In this document: piece after piece, positions 1 through 5,706 of the stretch
Numbering within the stretch: the stretch's first letter is position 1
How the letters are laid out: the number at the start of each line of letters is the position of its first letter
Translations under genes and position numbers: made by a program
DNA from: Lentisphaerota bacterium
GTDB taxonomy: Bacteria; Verrucomicrobiota; Lentisphaeria; Oligosphaerales; Oligosphaeraceae
DNA: 6,764 nt
Reading direction: 5' to 3'
NCBI GenBank assembly: GCA_012800625.1
Contig: JAAZIY010000290.1
Coordinates: forward strand, 1 to 6,764
Notes under the pieces: model-generated
The model's database searches: none
Seen by the model: only the letters and a program-made list of their open reading frames with translations
Told to the model about the DNA's origin: nothing

Positions 1-745
1 CTACCTCGTAAGCAACCTCGGAGATGTTTTTCTGACCCTCTTTCAACAAGGTCTTTGCCTTTTGCATCCTGGTCATGGTCAGAAACTCCGGCAGGGAGAA
101 GCCGCTTTCGGCATTGAACACCCTGGAGAGGTAATACTGGCTCACTCCCAGCGCCTGAGCCAGCTCATCAAGTGATATCTGACTCTGATAATTATGTTGT
201 ATGTAGCTTTTCACTTCGCCGATCAGCCACTGTTTCTTCTTTTTCGTGGCGGCGAGGCTCCTACCGGAGCGAGCGCTCCTCTGCTCTTCGCTGACACTTT
301 TCAGTACAAAGAGCAGCAGGGTATGAAAGATACTGCGGCCAAGCAGTGGGTCGAAGGCAGAGTCTGGGTCGCTGTCCAAGTAGAGCTGTTCGCAGTACTG
401 CCGCACTCTGAAACGCTCTCCTTCGCTGGGACAGCGCAACACCAGGCTGGGCAGGATTTGCAGCAAGGCCTGTTCGGCGCCCGGCCAGGTAAAGGAGGCC
501 ATGAAGACCTCGAAATCCTGGCGCGGATCGAACTTGTCGCGGTGACGGGTTTGAGCTGGGATGAGCACCACGTCGCCAGGCCCGGCCACATAAGTGCGCG
601 CATTGCATTCCAGGCTGAGATGCCCATGCCGGATAAAATGGAACTCCCAGCTCGCATTGGCATGATAGTGTGTGCGCCAAAAAAGATCAAACAAGCGAAC
701 TCCGAAAGAATGCAGTTTCGGCAAATTGGCGAAACATTCTTGCAT
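1..745 (-). CDS. AraC-family transcriptional regulator with N-terminal cupin domain (partial, C-terminus cut off)
   Basis: Translating the minus strand gives 248 codons before the window ends, with no stop. Residues about 20-72 resemble the cupin sugar-sensing domain of AraC regulators: a His-rich stretch (HYHANASWEFHFIRHGHL) followed by the turn GPGDVVLIPAQTRH. Residues about 174-248 are an AraC DNA-binding domain. The first helix-turn-helix is around LDELAQALGVSQYYLSRVF, then the linker FSLPEFLTMTRMQKAKTLL, then the start of the second helix-turn-helix, NISEVAYEV, where the window ends. Roughly 30-45 residues are missing, judging by the family. The ATG at 743-745 is chosen because GGAG (plus-strand ctcc, 753-756) lies 7 nt upstream and the protein begins just before the cupin. 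It is divergent from the secreted-protein gene at 1036. Family members usually activate nearby genes in response to a small ligand, often a sugar. The ligand and targets here are unknown. Confidence 0.93.
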   Translation of the reverse strand, partial: MQECFANLPKLHSFGVRLFDLFWRTHYHANASWEFHFIRHGHLSLECNARTYVAGPGDVVLIPAQTRHRDKFDPRQDFEVFMASFTWPGAEQALLQILPSLVLRCPSEGERFRVRQYCEQLYLDSDPDSAFDPLLGRSIFHTLLLFVLKSVSEEQRSARSGRSLAATKKKKQWLIGEVKSYIQHNYQSQISLDELAQALGVSQYYLSRVFNAESGFSLPEFLTMTRMQKAKTLLKEGQKNISEVAYEV

Positions 746-752
746 GGGAAAA

Positions 753-756
753 CTCC
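753..756 (-). promoter_or_regulatory. Ribosome binding site of the AraC-family gene
   Basis: Read on the minus strand this is GGAG, 7 nt before the ATG at 745. It supports that start over any upstream in-frame codon. Confidence 0.6.
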
Positions 757-850
757 AGAGAAAACAGGACAGCAGTAACACAGCAATAATATATCATCAA
801 AGAACGAAGAAAACCGAAAGCATGGGACAAGCCGGCAAGGCGGAGTTTTA

Positions 851-895
851 GACACGAAGACACACGAAGAGGGAAGGACACGAAGACACACGAAG
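851..895 (+). repeat. Two direct copies of a 19-bp GACACGAA-type repeat
   Basis: The 19-mer GACACGAAGACACACGAAG occurs at 851-869 and again, identical, at 877-895. A 7-nt AGGGAAG spacer separates them (period 26). Each copy is built as an 8-mer GACACGAA followed by a 10-mer GACACACGAA. The first copy is preceded by TTTTA. Related arrays occur at 4811-4851, 5611-5632 and 6712-6764, always outside genes. This one lies between the divergent araC and secreted-protein genes. It is too simple to be a CRISPR array, and its function is unknown. Confidence 0.85.
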
Positions 896-948
896 GACTG
901 CAATCGGATTTGGGCAAGCCCTTGGCATTGTTTGAGCGCCAGCGGCTC

Positions 949-977
949 TTGCTTTTCAGTCGATTACATGATATATT
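949..977 (+). promoter_or_regulatory. Putative sigma70-type promoter for the secreted-protein gene
   Basis: TTGCTT (949-954) and TATATT (972-977) are separated by 17 bp. Transcription would start near 984, about 50 nt before the ATG at 1036. It is a pattern match only. The location directly upstream of a four-gene plus-strand run makes it plausible. Confidence 0.45.
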
Positions 978-1024
978 CTAATTTTTCGTGCCCAAGCCGC
1001 CTATGGCGCATATATTCATTCATC

Positions 1025-1031
1025 GAGGGAG
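1025..1031 (+). promoter_or_regulatory. Ribosome binding site that fixes the start of the secreted protein
   Basis: GAGGGAG stands 4 nt before the ATG at 1036. No comparable site precedes the in-frame ATG at 988. Confidence 0.65.
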
Positions 1032-1035
1032 AGAC

Positions 1036-1713
1036 ATGCGTTTACGTTTGCTTGCCGCCTTCTTTATCTGTACCTTACTGGGCGTTTTTGCTGCCGAGTT
1101 CAGTTGCGATTTCAGTGCCGGCGGCTGGGATCCGGCTGACTGGATCAATGTCAAAAGTCCACGCTGGCCGCACAAAGGGCTTTGGCAGCAGGAGGAGGAC
1201 CACATACGCAACCAGGTGCCCGCCGACGCCAGCGAGCAGGAGATGTTGAACAAGCGTGCCGGGGAGACCTACAGCTCGATGCTCTGGAAGGAGAAGCTCC
1301 GCGGCTGCAAGCGAATCAATATCAGCTGCGAGCTTTCCTTTGACCATCGCATGGCGCCGCTGCTGGTCATCGCTCCGGACTACGGCACGGATGCCGAGTC
1401 TTATCCTGAATACCGCCAACACTGGGAGGTAGTGCTTTATGATAAGGGCCTGAACGTCTGGCACCATTCTTACAGTGATGGCAAGCCCAGCTGGTACAAG
1501 GCCGCCGCCATACTATGCGATTTTCCGGCCAAAGAGCGCATTGACTTGCAAGTCAACATTAATCTGGCCGGCAAGGTGCCCATGCTCGAAGTGCGCGCGC
1601 AAGGGAAAAACCTGAGCTATGCCGAGCTGCAGCTGCCAAAAGACTTCTATGTGGGCCTCACCGGCTGCGAAGGAATCAACAGATTCTATAATTTCAAGGT
1701 AAGATATCAATAA
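1036..1713 (+). CDS. Secreted protein, probable concanavalin/jelly-roll fold, unknown function
   Basis: The product is 225 aa. It opens with a signal peptide: basic MRLR, a hydrophobic core at about residues 5-19, and likely cleavage after VFAA (residue 20), so it is exported. The mature part is aromatic-rich and alternates short hydrophobic strands: WINVKSPRW (36-44), EVVLYDKGLNVWHH (131-144) and the C-terminal YVGLTGCEGINRFYNFKV (205-222). This pattern resembles concanavalin-like jelly-roll domains seen in carbohydrate-associated secreted proteins, but I see no defined catalytic pair and assign no enzyme activity. The ATG at 1036 is preferred to the in-frame ATG at 988. GAGGGAG lies at 1025-1031, 4 nt upstream, and the earlier start would put a charged 16-residue leader before the signal peptide. 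It is the first gene of a plus-strand run; the next gene begins 21 nt downstream. The divergent AraC regulator could control it (inference). Confidence 0.85.
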   Translation: MRLRLLAAFFICTLLGVFAAEFSCDFSAGGWDPADWINVKSPRWPHKGLWQQEEDHIRNQVPADASEQEMLNKRAGETYSSMLWKEKLRGCKRINISCELSFDHRMAPLLVIAPDYGTDAESYPEYRQHWEVVLYDKGLNVWHHSYSDGKPSWYKAAAILCDFPAKERIDLQVNINLAGKVPMLEVRAQGKNLSYAELQLPKDFYVGLTGCEGINRFYNFKVRYQ

Positions 1714-1734
1714 CAAGTTCGGACGATGTTTCAC

Positions 1735-2034
1735 ATGGAAATTAAAACTACGCTGATGGCCTTCGCCATTGTGTTTCTGGCAGAGTTGGGCGACAAGACA
1801 CAGCTCATGGCCATGGCCTTGAGCTGCGGCAAAAAAGGCCTTTGTTGCTCGGTGTTTTTAGGCTCGAGCCTGGCTCTGATCTGCACCTCGGCCCTGGCTG
1901 TGTTTGCCGGCGACCTGCTCAGCCGTTATGTGCCGCAGAAATACCTGCTGCTTGGCTCCGCGCTGCTGTTTATCATCCTGGGCGTAGTGATGCTCGCCAA
2001 CCTGGCGCTGAAGGCCAGCGCCCCGACGGCATAG
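1735..2034 (+). CDS. Half-size GDT1/UPF0016 (TMEM165) family membrane protein
   Basis: The product is 99 aa and strongly hydrophobic, with about three transmembrane segments: residues about 5-16, 38-60 and 69-90. The family signature E-x-G-D-K-T is at residues 17-22 (ELGDKT), inside the typical context VFLAELGDKTQL. GDT1 proteins are cation transporters; characterised members move manganese and/or calcium. Most have two such repeats, whereas this has one. Short single-repeat bacterial forms are known and are thought to act as dimers. The ATG at 1735 is preferred because MEIKTTLMAF matches the usual N-terminus. An in-frame ATG at 1726 would add MFH. No strong Shine-Dalgarno site is visible for either; GGA at 1721-1723 is the nearest. 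It follows the secreted-protein gene by 21 nt, so it is probably in the same transcript. The ion is not predictable from this sequence alone. Confidence 0.88.
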   Translation: MEIKTTLMAFAIVFLAELGDKTQLMAMALSCGKKGLCCSVFLGSSLALICTSALAVFAGDLLSRYVPQKYLLLGSALLFIILGVVMLANLALKASAPTA

Positions 2035-2096
2035 CCCGGCTTGCTCTGGCTCACTATCCAACCGTTTCTTTCGTTCAAGCTAGCTGAGTAACTCCA

Positions 2097-3680
2097 ATGC
2101 GCCTTAACCCCATCACCCGAAAACGCCTGCAACGTTTTCGCAGGATGCGCCGCGCCTGGTTTTCTCTCTGCCTTTTAATTTTTATCTATGCTTGCAGCCT
2201 GGCGGCGGAGCTGCTCTGCAACAGCAAGCCGCTACTGCTTTATTTTGAAGGCAGAATATATTTTCCCGCGGCCAGGTTCTATGCCGAAAAAGAATTCATC
2301 CCCGGCGGGCGCGAGACCGCGCCGGACTACGCCAGGCTCTGCGAAAATCAAGATTTCCGCCAAAAATCCTGGGTTCTCTGGCCTCCGTTAAAAAACGATC
2401 CTTTGCGCAGTATTCCGCCTGCGGAGCTGGAGTCTTATCTGCGCCTGGATTGCCGTCTGGAGCCTAAGTCCAAGATTGCCGGTCTAAGCATCAACCGCGG
2501 CCTCGAGCTTACCCGCGCCTTGGGTCTGGAGCACTTTGGCGGGGACGAAAACGACTGGCGCGGCAAGAGGCTGGACGACTATTGGCAGCTGCCTGAGAGC
2601 CTGCTTGAAAACCTGGAGGCTCGTTTCAGCGCGCAGCTCGAGCTGCCGCGCCTGGAGCTTGAGCTTAGCGGCAAGGGCGACATTGCCCCGGCCCGCCTGG
2701 TTTTGCTGCCTGGCAAGCCTGCTGCTCAGGCCAGGCGCAGCCTGCGCCTCACCCTGCATGAGCTGGAAAAAACCCGGCTTGCCGCTATAAATTGGAGCTT
2801 TGAGGCCGGGCAAGAGCTGCCGCGTAAGCGGCAGCAGGAATTCCTGGCTCTGCCTGAAGACTTGCAAAAGCGCATTCTGAGCCTGGTCGCCGAAGGTTTG
2901 AAGAGCAAGGAACCCAGCACCGAGACCCTGTTGCTGGACGGCGCCGAGTTCAGCTTGCAGAGCAGCCCGGAGCTGGTGCGCTTCCCCTTTCGACCGGTGC
3001 CCGGACACCGTCTTGGCCTTGACGACGCCGGACGCGACGTCTTTGCGCGCATCCTCTACGGCCTGCGCTCCTCACTCAGCTTCGGTCTCATACTGGTATT
3101 TTGCGCCATGAGCCTGGGCACGGTCGCCGGTATGCTGCAAGGCTATCTGGGCGGCTGGGTCGATGTGGCCGGGCAGCGTCTTATCGAGGTCTGGAGCGCC
3201 CTGCCCTTTTTATATGTGATGATCCTGATGGGCTCCATTTACGGCAGCAGTTTCAGCCTGCTTATCTTTTGCTACGCCATTTTCAACTGGATCGGGATTT
3301 CCTACTATATGCGCGCCGAGATGCTCAGGCTGCGTTCCTTCCCCTTTGTCGAGTCTGCCAGGTGCCTGGGTCTGCCGGGCTGGAAGATCGCCTGGCGGCA
3401 CATCCTGCCCAACAGCCTGGTACCGCTTATAACCTTCTTCCCCTTCAGCCTTATCGGTGCCATCGCGTCATTGGCGGCGCTGGACTATCTGGGCTTCGGC
3501 CTGCCGCCGCCCACTGCAAGCCTGGGACAGCTGCTGCAGCAGGCGCAGAGCCAGCGCTGGGCCTGGTGGCTCACACTCTACCCCTCCCTGGCTCTGTTCA
3601 GCATTATGCTGCTGGGAGTCTTTATCGGCGAAGGGCTAAGAAACGCCTTCGACCCGCGCAGGCATAGCAAGCTGCAATAA
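2097..3680 (+). CDS. YejE-like peptide ABC transporter permease with a large periplasmic insertion
   Basis: The product is 527 aa, against about 340 for E. coli YejE, the inner-membrane permease of a peptide/microcin C importer. The N-terminus matches YejE in pattern: a basic start, a transmembrane helix at about 21-38, AELLCNSKPLLLYFEG (37-52) and SWVLWPP (91-97). The transport domain resumes at HRLGLDDAGRDVFARILYGLR (304-324). It has about five helices (for example 325-349, 366-384, 385-404, 441-467 and 490-511) and the EAA loop ESARCLGLPGWKIAWRHILPN (419-439), which docks the ATPase. It ends with GEGLRNAFDP, typical of the family. Between these parts, residues about 102-300 are mostly extra, charged and rich in Leu, Glu and Arg, and should lie on the periplasmic side. 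No YejA, YejB or YejF partner gene is in the window. The ATG at 2097 gives the expected N-terminus, though its Shine-Dalgarno site is weak. It starts 62 nt after the GDT1 gene and ends 44 nt before the ispH-like gene. Confidence 0.92.
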   Translation: MRLNPITRKRLQRFRRMRRAWFSLCLLIFIYACSLAAELLCNSKPLLLYFEGRIYFPAARFYAEKEFIPGGRETAPDYARLCENQDFRQKSWVLWPPLKNDPLRSIPPAELESYLRLDCRLEPKSKIAGLSINRGLELTRALGLEHFGGDENDWRGKRLDDYWQLPESLLENLEARFSAQLELPRLELELSGKGDIAPARLVLLPGKPAAQARRSLRLTLHELEKTRLAAINWSFEAGQELPRKRQQEFLALPEDLQKRILSLVAEGLKSKEPSTETLLLDGAEFSLQSSPELVRFPFRPVPGHRLGLDDAGRDVFARILYGLRSSLSFGLILVFCAMSLGTVAGMLQGYLGGWVDVAGQRLIEVWSALPFLYVMILMGSIYGSSFSLLIFCYAIFNWIGISYYMRAEMLRLRSFPFVESARCLGLPGWKIAWRHILPNSLVPLITFFPFSLIGAIASLAALDYLGFGLPPPTASLGQLLQQAQSQRWAWWLTLYPSLALFSIMLLGVFIGEGLRNAFDPRRHSKLQ

Positions 3681-3724
3681 AAAAACGTGCATAATGCAAT
3701 TGGGGCAGGATTTTAGACTAAGCC

Positions 3725-4801
3725 ATGTTTTCAGATAATACCGTCAGTCAACTGCGCCGCGAGGGCGGCGTTTTGTCAAGCCGCTCCGGCATGAGCCTGC
3801 GTTTGCCGCCGGCCGCCGGTTTCTGCCAGGGCGTGGCTAGCGCCATAGCCAAGCTTGGCGCCCTGCTCGAGGAGAGCAAGCCGGAGCAGCGCAAGCTGCT
3901 CTTGGGCGAGATGATTCACAATGAAAGCGTCAATCAGGAATTCGTGCGCCGCGGCATCACGCTGTTAAGCGAAGAACAGAGCGCCGCGCTCTTCACAGAA
4001 GCAGCCGAGGCGGAAACCAAGTACATCATCCCGGCTTTCGGACTGAGCCTGGAACTGGAGGAAGCACTGCGGCGGCATGCCCTCAGGCCAGAGCAAATAC
4101 TGGACTGCAGCTGCCCGAATGTGCGGCGCATCTGGCAACAGGTGGAAAGACTCGGCGCCGCCGGCCAGGCCTTGCTCCTGCACGGCAGCCCGGGGCATCA
4201 GGAGGTGCTGGGCATCTGGAGCAGAGTGCGGCGACACGCCCAGGCCGGAGCAGTGCTGCCGGACCTGGATGCGGCACAGAAATTCCTCTTGGCCGCCGTC
4301 AGTGGCTTCCAAGACGGCGACTACCCCGCCGAGCTGCTCTGGCAACCCGAAAAACTCGCCAGCCTGCCCTGGACTCTGCTCAACCAGACCACCGTGCTGC
4401 GCAGCGACTGCCGGCGGCTGGCCGAGCTGCTTGCCCAGACCCGCTCAAAGGAGCGCTTCACCTGGGTGGACAGCACCTGCAGCGCCACCCGGCAAAGACA
4501 GGAGCAGGCCGAACTGCTCTGTCAGCAGGGCTGCGACCTCATCCTGGTGGTAGGCAGCCCAAGCAGCAGCAATACAAATAAGCTCTACCTGCTGGCCGCA
4601 AAACATGGCAAAACCTTCTTTGTAGGCTCGGACAAGGATATCGAGCCAAACTGCATCAGGCATTACCTGCCCGCATCGAAAGAATGGCGCTATGAAGCAG
4701 ACTGGCTGCAAGGCAAACCCGACAAAGTCTGCATACTCAGCGGGGCAAGCTGCCCGGACTCACTGCTGGGCGCACTCATACGCAAGCTGGCCGAATACTA
4801 A
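3725..4801 (+). CDS. ispH: IspH/LytB-family protein (4-hydroxy-3-methylbut-2-enyl diphosphate reductase homologue) with an altered active site
   Basis: IspH is the iron-sulfur enzyme that makes IPP and DMAPP in the last step of the MEP isoprenoid pathway. This 358-aa homologue keeps the three cluster cysteines: Cys34 (GFCQGV), Cys130 (DCSCPNV) and Cys252 (DSTCSAT). It also keeps His65 (MIHNE), His158 and Glu160 (GHQEVLG), the NQTT threonines (222-223), the SSN diphosphate site (281-283) and Ser342 (SGAS). The exception is Phe105 in PAFGLS, aligned with E. coli His74 of SAHGVS, a substrate-diphosphate-binding residue. The segment between the second and third cysteines is also divergent. It may therefore be a working but unusual IspH or a paralogue with another role. 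The start is uncertain. ATG 3725 lacks a close Shine-Dalgarno site. ATG 3791 (residue 23) would give the same 11-residue spacing to the first cysteine as E. coli IspH, but has no Shine-Dalgarno site either. It lies 44 nt after the permease gene. Confidence 0.87.
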   Translation: MFSDNTVSQLRREGGVLSSRSGMSLRLPPAAGFCQGVASAIAKLGALLEESKPEQRKLLLGEMIHNESVNQEFVRRGITLLSEEQSAALFTEAAEAETKYIIPAFGLSLELEEALRRHALRPEQILDCSCPNVRRIWQQVERLGAAGQALLLHGSPGHQEVLGIWSRVRRHAQAGAVLPDLDAAQKFLLAAVSGFQDGDYPAELLWQPEKLASLPWTLLNQTTVLRSDCRRLAELLAQTRSKERFTWVDSTCSATRQRQEQAELLCQQGCDLILVVGSPSSSNTNKLYLLAAKHGKTFFVGSDKDIEPNCIRHYLPASKEWRYEADWLQGKPDKVCILSGASCPDSLLGALIRKLAEY

Positions 4802-4810
4802 GGTAAAAGC

Positions 4811-4851
4811 CCTTCGTGTGTCTTAGTGTAGCTTTGTGTGTCTTAGTGTCC
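4811..4851 (-). repeat. GACAC(N)AA repeat array in the convergent gap
   Basis: On the minus strand this reads as four degenerate units: GACACTAA, GACACACAAA, GCTACACTAA and GACACACGAA. They are preceded by TTTTG, the same leader as the array at 6712. The array sits between the stop codons of the converging ispH-like and TetR genes and fills half of that 83-bp gap. It belongs to the family also seen at 851, 5611 and 6712. Confidence 0.8.
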
Positions 4852-4879
4852 AAAACCCTGCCAGTCTAGCTTTTTGGAC
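4848..4879. repeat. 8-bp inverted repeat between convergent genes
   Basis: GTCCAAAA (4848-4855) and TTTTGGAC (4872-4879) are perfect inverted copies around a 16-nt loop. The left arm is the leader of the repeat array. As a transcription terminator it is poor: the stem is A/T-rich and no T run follows on either strand. It is reported as a visible structure only. Confidence 0.5.
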
Positions 4880-4884
4880 GCGGT

Positions 4885-5487
4885 CTAGGAATTCGCCTTC
4901 AGGGCCTGTATGGCCACGCGGCAGGAGCTGCGCATGGCCTCGAATTCCGCCGTGTCCGCAATGGCGACCCGCAGCACGGCGGACTCCAGTATGCCGAAAA
5001 GCACATCGCCGATAAAATCGCAGCGCATATTCTGGAACTCGCCCTTGGCCACTCCCTCGCGCAGCAGCTGGACTATGGTGCGGCGCATCGCCATGGTATG
5101 GCGGCGCACCTTGCGCGCCACGTCTTCACCCTGGCGACGCTGCGCGATAAGGTACTCGATGATCGCCTGCAGGAGCCGGACATGGGTGAATATCATCTCC
5201 AAAACCTGCAGCATGACCAGCTCCAGCTTTTCGGCGGCCAACAGCTCCGGGTCCCTGGCCAGCTCTTGGCGAAAAGAATGCGACAGCTCCTGGCTCAGCT
5301 GGTTCAGGGCGCTGTCGAAGATCTCGCGCTTGCCGGGAAAATAGCGGTACAAGGCGGTCCTGGCCAGGCCACAGCGCTCAGCCAATTGCCTATAGGTGAC
5401 CCCAGAATAGCCCAGATCCGAAAAAAGTGCCAGTGATTTTTGTAGTATCTCGCGCCGCCTTGCCTCATGGTCTACACTTGTTGCCAT
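4885..5487 (-). CDS. TetR/AcrR-family transcriptional regulator
   Basis: The product is 200 aa, the normal TetR length. Residues about 10-58 form the helix-turn-helix domain: REILQKSLALFSDLGYSGVT, then RQLAERCGLARTALYRYFPG (33-52), with the recognition helix and the family hallmark YRYFPGKREIF (47-57). The remaining about 140 residues are helical and should form the ligand-binding and dimerisation domain. They are not conserved enough to predict a ligand. The ATG at 5487 is well supported by AGAGGGGG (minus strand, 5493-5500), 5 nt upstream, and by a TATAAT box at 5534-5539. The gene is divergent from fabH, with 219 bp between the starts. TetR regulators commonly repress themselves and the divergent neighbour, so control of fabH is a reasonable inference. 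It converges with the ispH-like gene. Confidence 0.95.
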   Translation of the reverse strand: MATSVDHEARRREILQKSLALFSDLGYSGVTYRQLAERCGLARTALYRYFPGKREIFDSALNQLSQELSHSFRQELARDPELLAAEKLELVMLQVLEMIFTHVRLLQAIIEYLIAQRRQGEDVARKVRRHTMAMRRTIVQLLREGVAKGEFQNMRCDFIGDVLFGILESAVLRVAIADTAEFEAMRSSCRVAIQALKANS

Positions 5488-5492
5488 GCCAA

Positions 5493-5500
5493 CCCCCTCT
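5493..5500 (-). promoter_or_regulatory. Ribosome binding site of the TetR gene
   Basis: AGAGGGGG on the minus strand, 5 nt before the ATG at 5487. This is a strong site that fixes the start. Confidence 0.7.
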
Positions 5501-5512
5501 GTTTATAGAAAA

Positions 5513-5541
5513 TTGCAAAAAATATCCATCTAGATTATACT
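5513..5541 (+). promoter_or_regulatory. Putative sigma70 promoter for fabH
   Basis: TTGCAA (5513-5518) and TATACT (5536-5541) are separated by exactly 17 bp. The start would be near 5548, leaving a leader of about 160 nt before the fabH TTG. The -10 box overlaps the TetR -10 box on the other strand. Confidence 0.5.
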
Positions 5542-5550
5542 ATAAGAGAT
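5528..5550. promoter_or_regulatory. Candidate TetR operator overlapping the divergent promoters
   Basis: TTATA-C-TATAA (5535-5545) is an 11-bp dyad sitting on both -10 boxes. It is flanked by ATCT (5528-5531) and AGAT (5547-5550), and ATCTAGAT (5528-5535) is itself an 8-bp palindrome. TetR proteins usually bind imperfect dyads of about 15-25 bp in such positions. The two symmetry centres differ by one base, and A/T-rich promoter DNA yields dyads by chance, so this is tentative. Confidence 0.3.
5534..5539 (-). promoter_or_regulatory. Putative -10 box of the TetR gene
   Basis: The minus strand reads a perfect TATAAT here. Transcription would begin near 5527, some 40 nt before the TetR ATG. No good -35 box is visible at 17-18 bp (AAATTC or AAAATT), so this is a half-supported promoter. 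Confidence 0.4.
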
Positions 5551-5610
5551 GACGGAGAATTTTCCTGCAAAAAACCCGCTATCTGGGAATGCCGCCCGCC
5601 CCGGCGAAAA

Positions 5611-5632
5611 TGTGCTTAGTGTTTTAATGTCC
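5611..5632 (-). repeat. Degenerate GACAC(N)AA repeat
   Basis: On the minus strand this reads GGACATTAA-AACACTAA-GCACA, recognisably the same unit as in the other three arrays but with substitutions and shortened units. It lies in the presumed fabH 5' leader. It is the weakest member of the family and could be a decayed copy. Confidence 0.5.
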
Positions 5633-5693
5633 ACTGGGGCTGCCTTGTTTTTCATCTCTCTAGACTGAGCGTCAACCACAACTGAAAACCATC

Positions 5694-5698
5694 AGGAG
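5694..5698 (+). promoter_or_regulatory. Ribosome binding site that fixes the TTG start of fabH
   Basis: AGGAG stands 8 nt before TTG 5707. No ATG or GTG in frame competes near it. Confidence 0.75.
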
Positions 5699-5706
5699 TA
5701 TATATT

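Noticed and set aside
194..778. Plus-strand 194-codon open frame over the AraC gene
   Set aside because: It is in codon register with the AraC gene on the other strand, shows no protein-like motif, and the minus-strand reading is a clear AraC regulator.
687..917. Minus-strand 76-codon open frame across the repeats upstream of the AraC gene
   Set aside because: It overlaps the AraC start and runs through the GACAC repeats, and its Ser/Cys/Phe-rich product looks non-coding.
2484..3008. Minus-strand 174-codon open frame inside the permease gene
   Set aside because: It is opposite the unusual insert, so I checked whether it might be the real gene. The plus frame is continuous from YejE-like N-terminus to YejE-like core, whereas the minus frame is Gln/Ala/Leu-rich with no recognisable motif.
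3688..3698. Small dyad TGCAT-A-ATGCA between the permease and ispH-like genes
   Set aside because: Five-base arms with one central base are expected by chance. No promoter or terminator features accompany it.
4077..4553. Plus-strand 158-codon open frame within the ispH-like gene
   Set aside because: It is a shifted frame rich in Cys, Pro, Trp and Ser, typical of an out-of-frame reading of G+C-rich DNA.
4848..4879. Bidirectional terminator for the convergent genes
   Set aside because: The 8-bp stem is A/T-rich, the loop is 16 nt, and no T run follows on either strand, so it was kept only as an inverted repeat.
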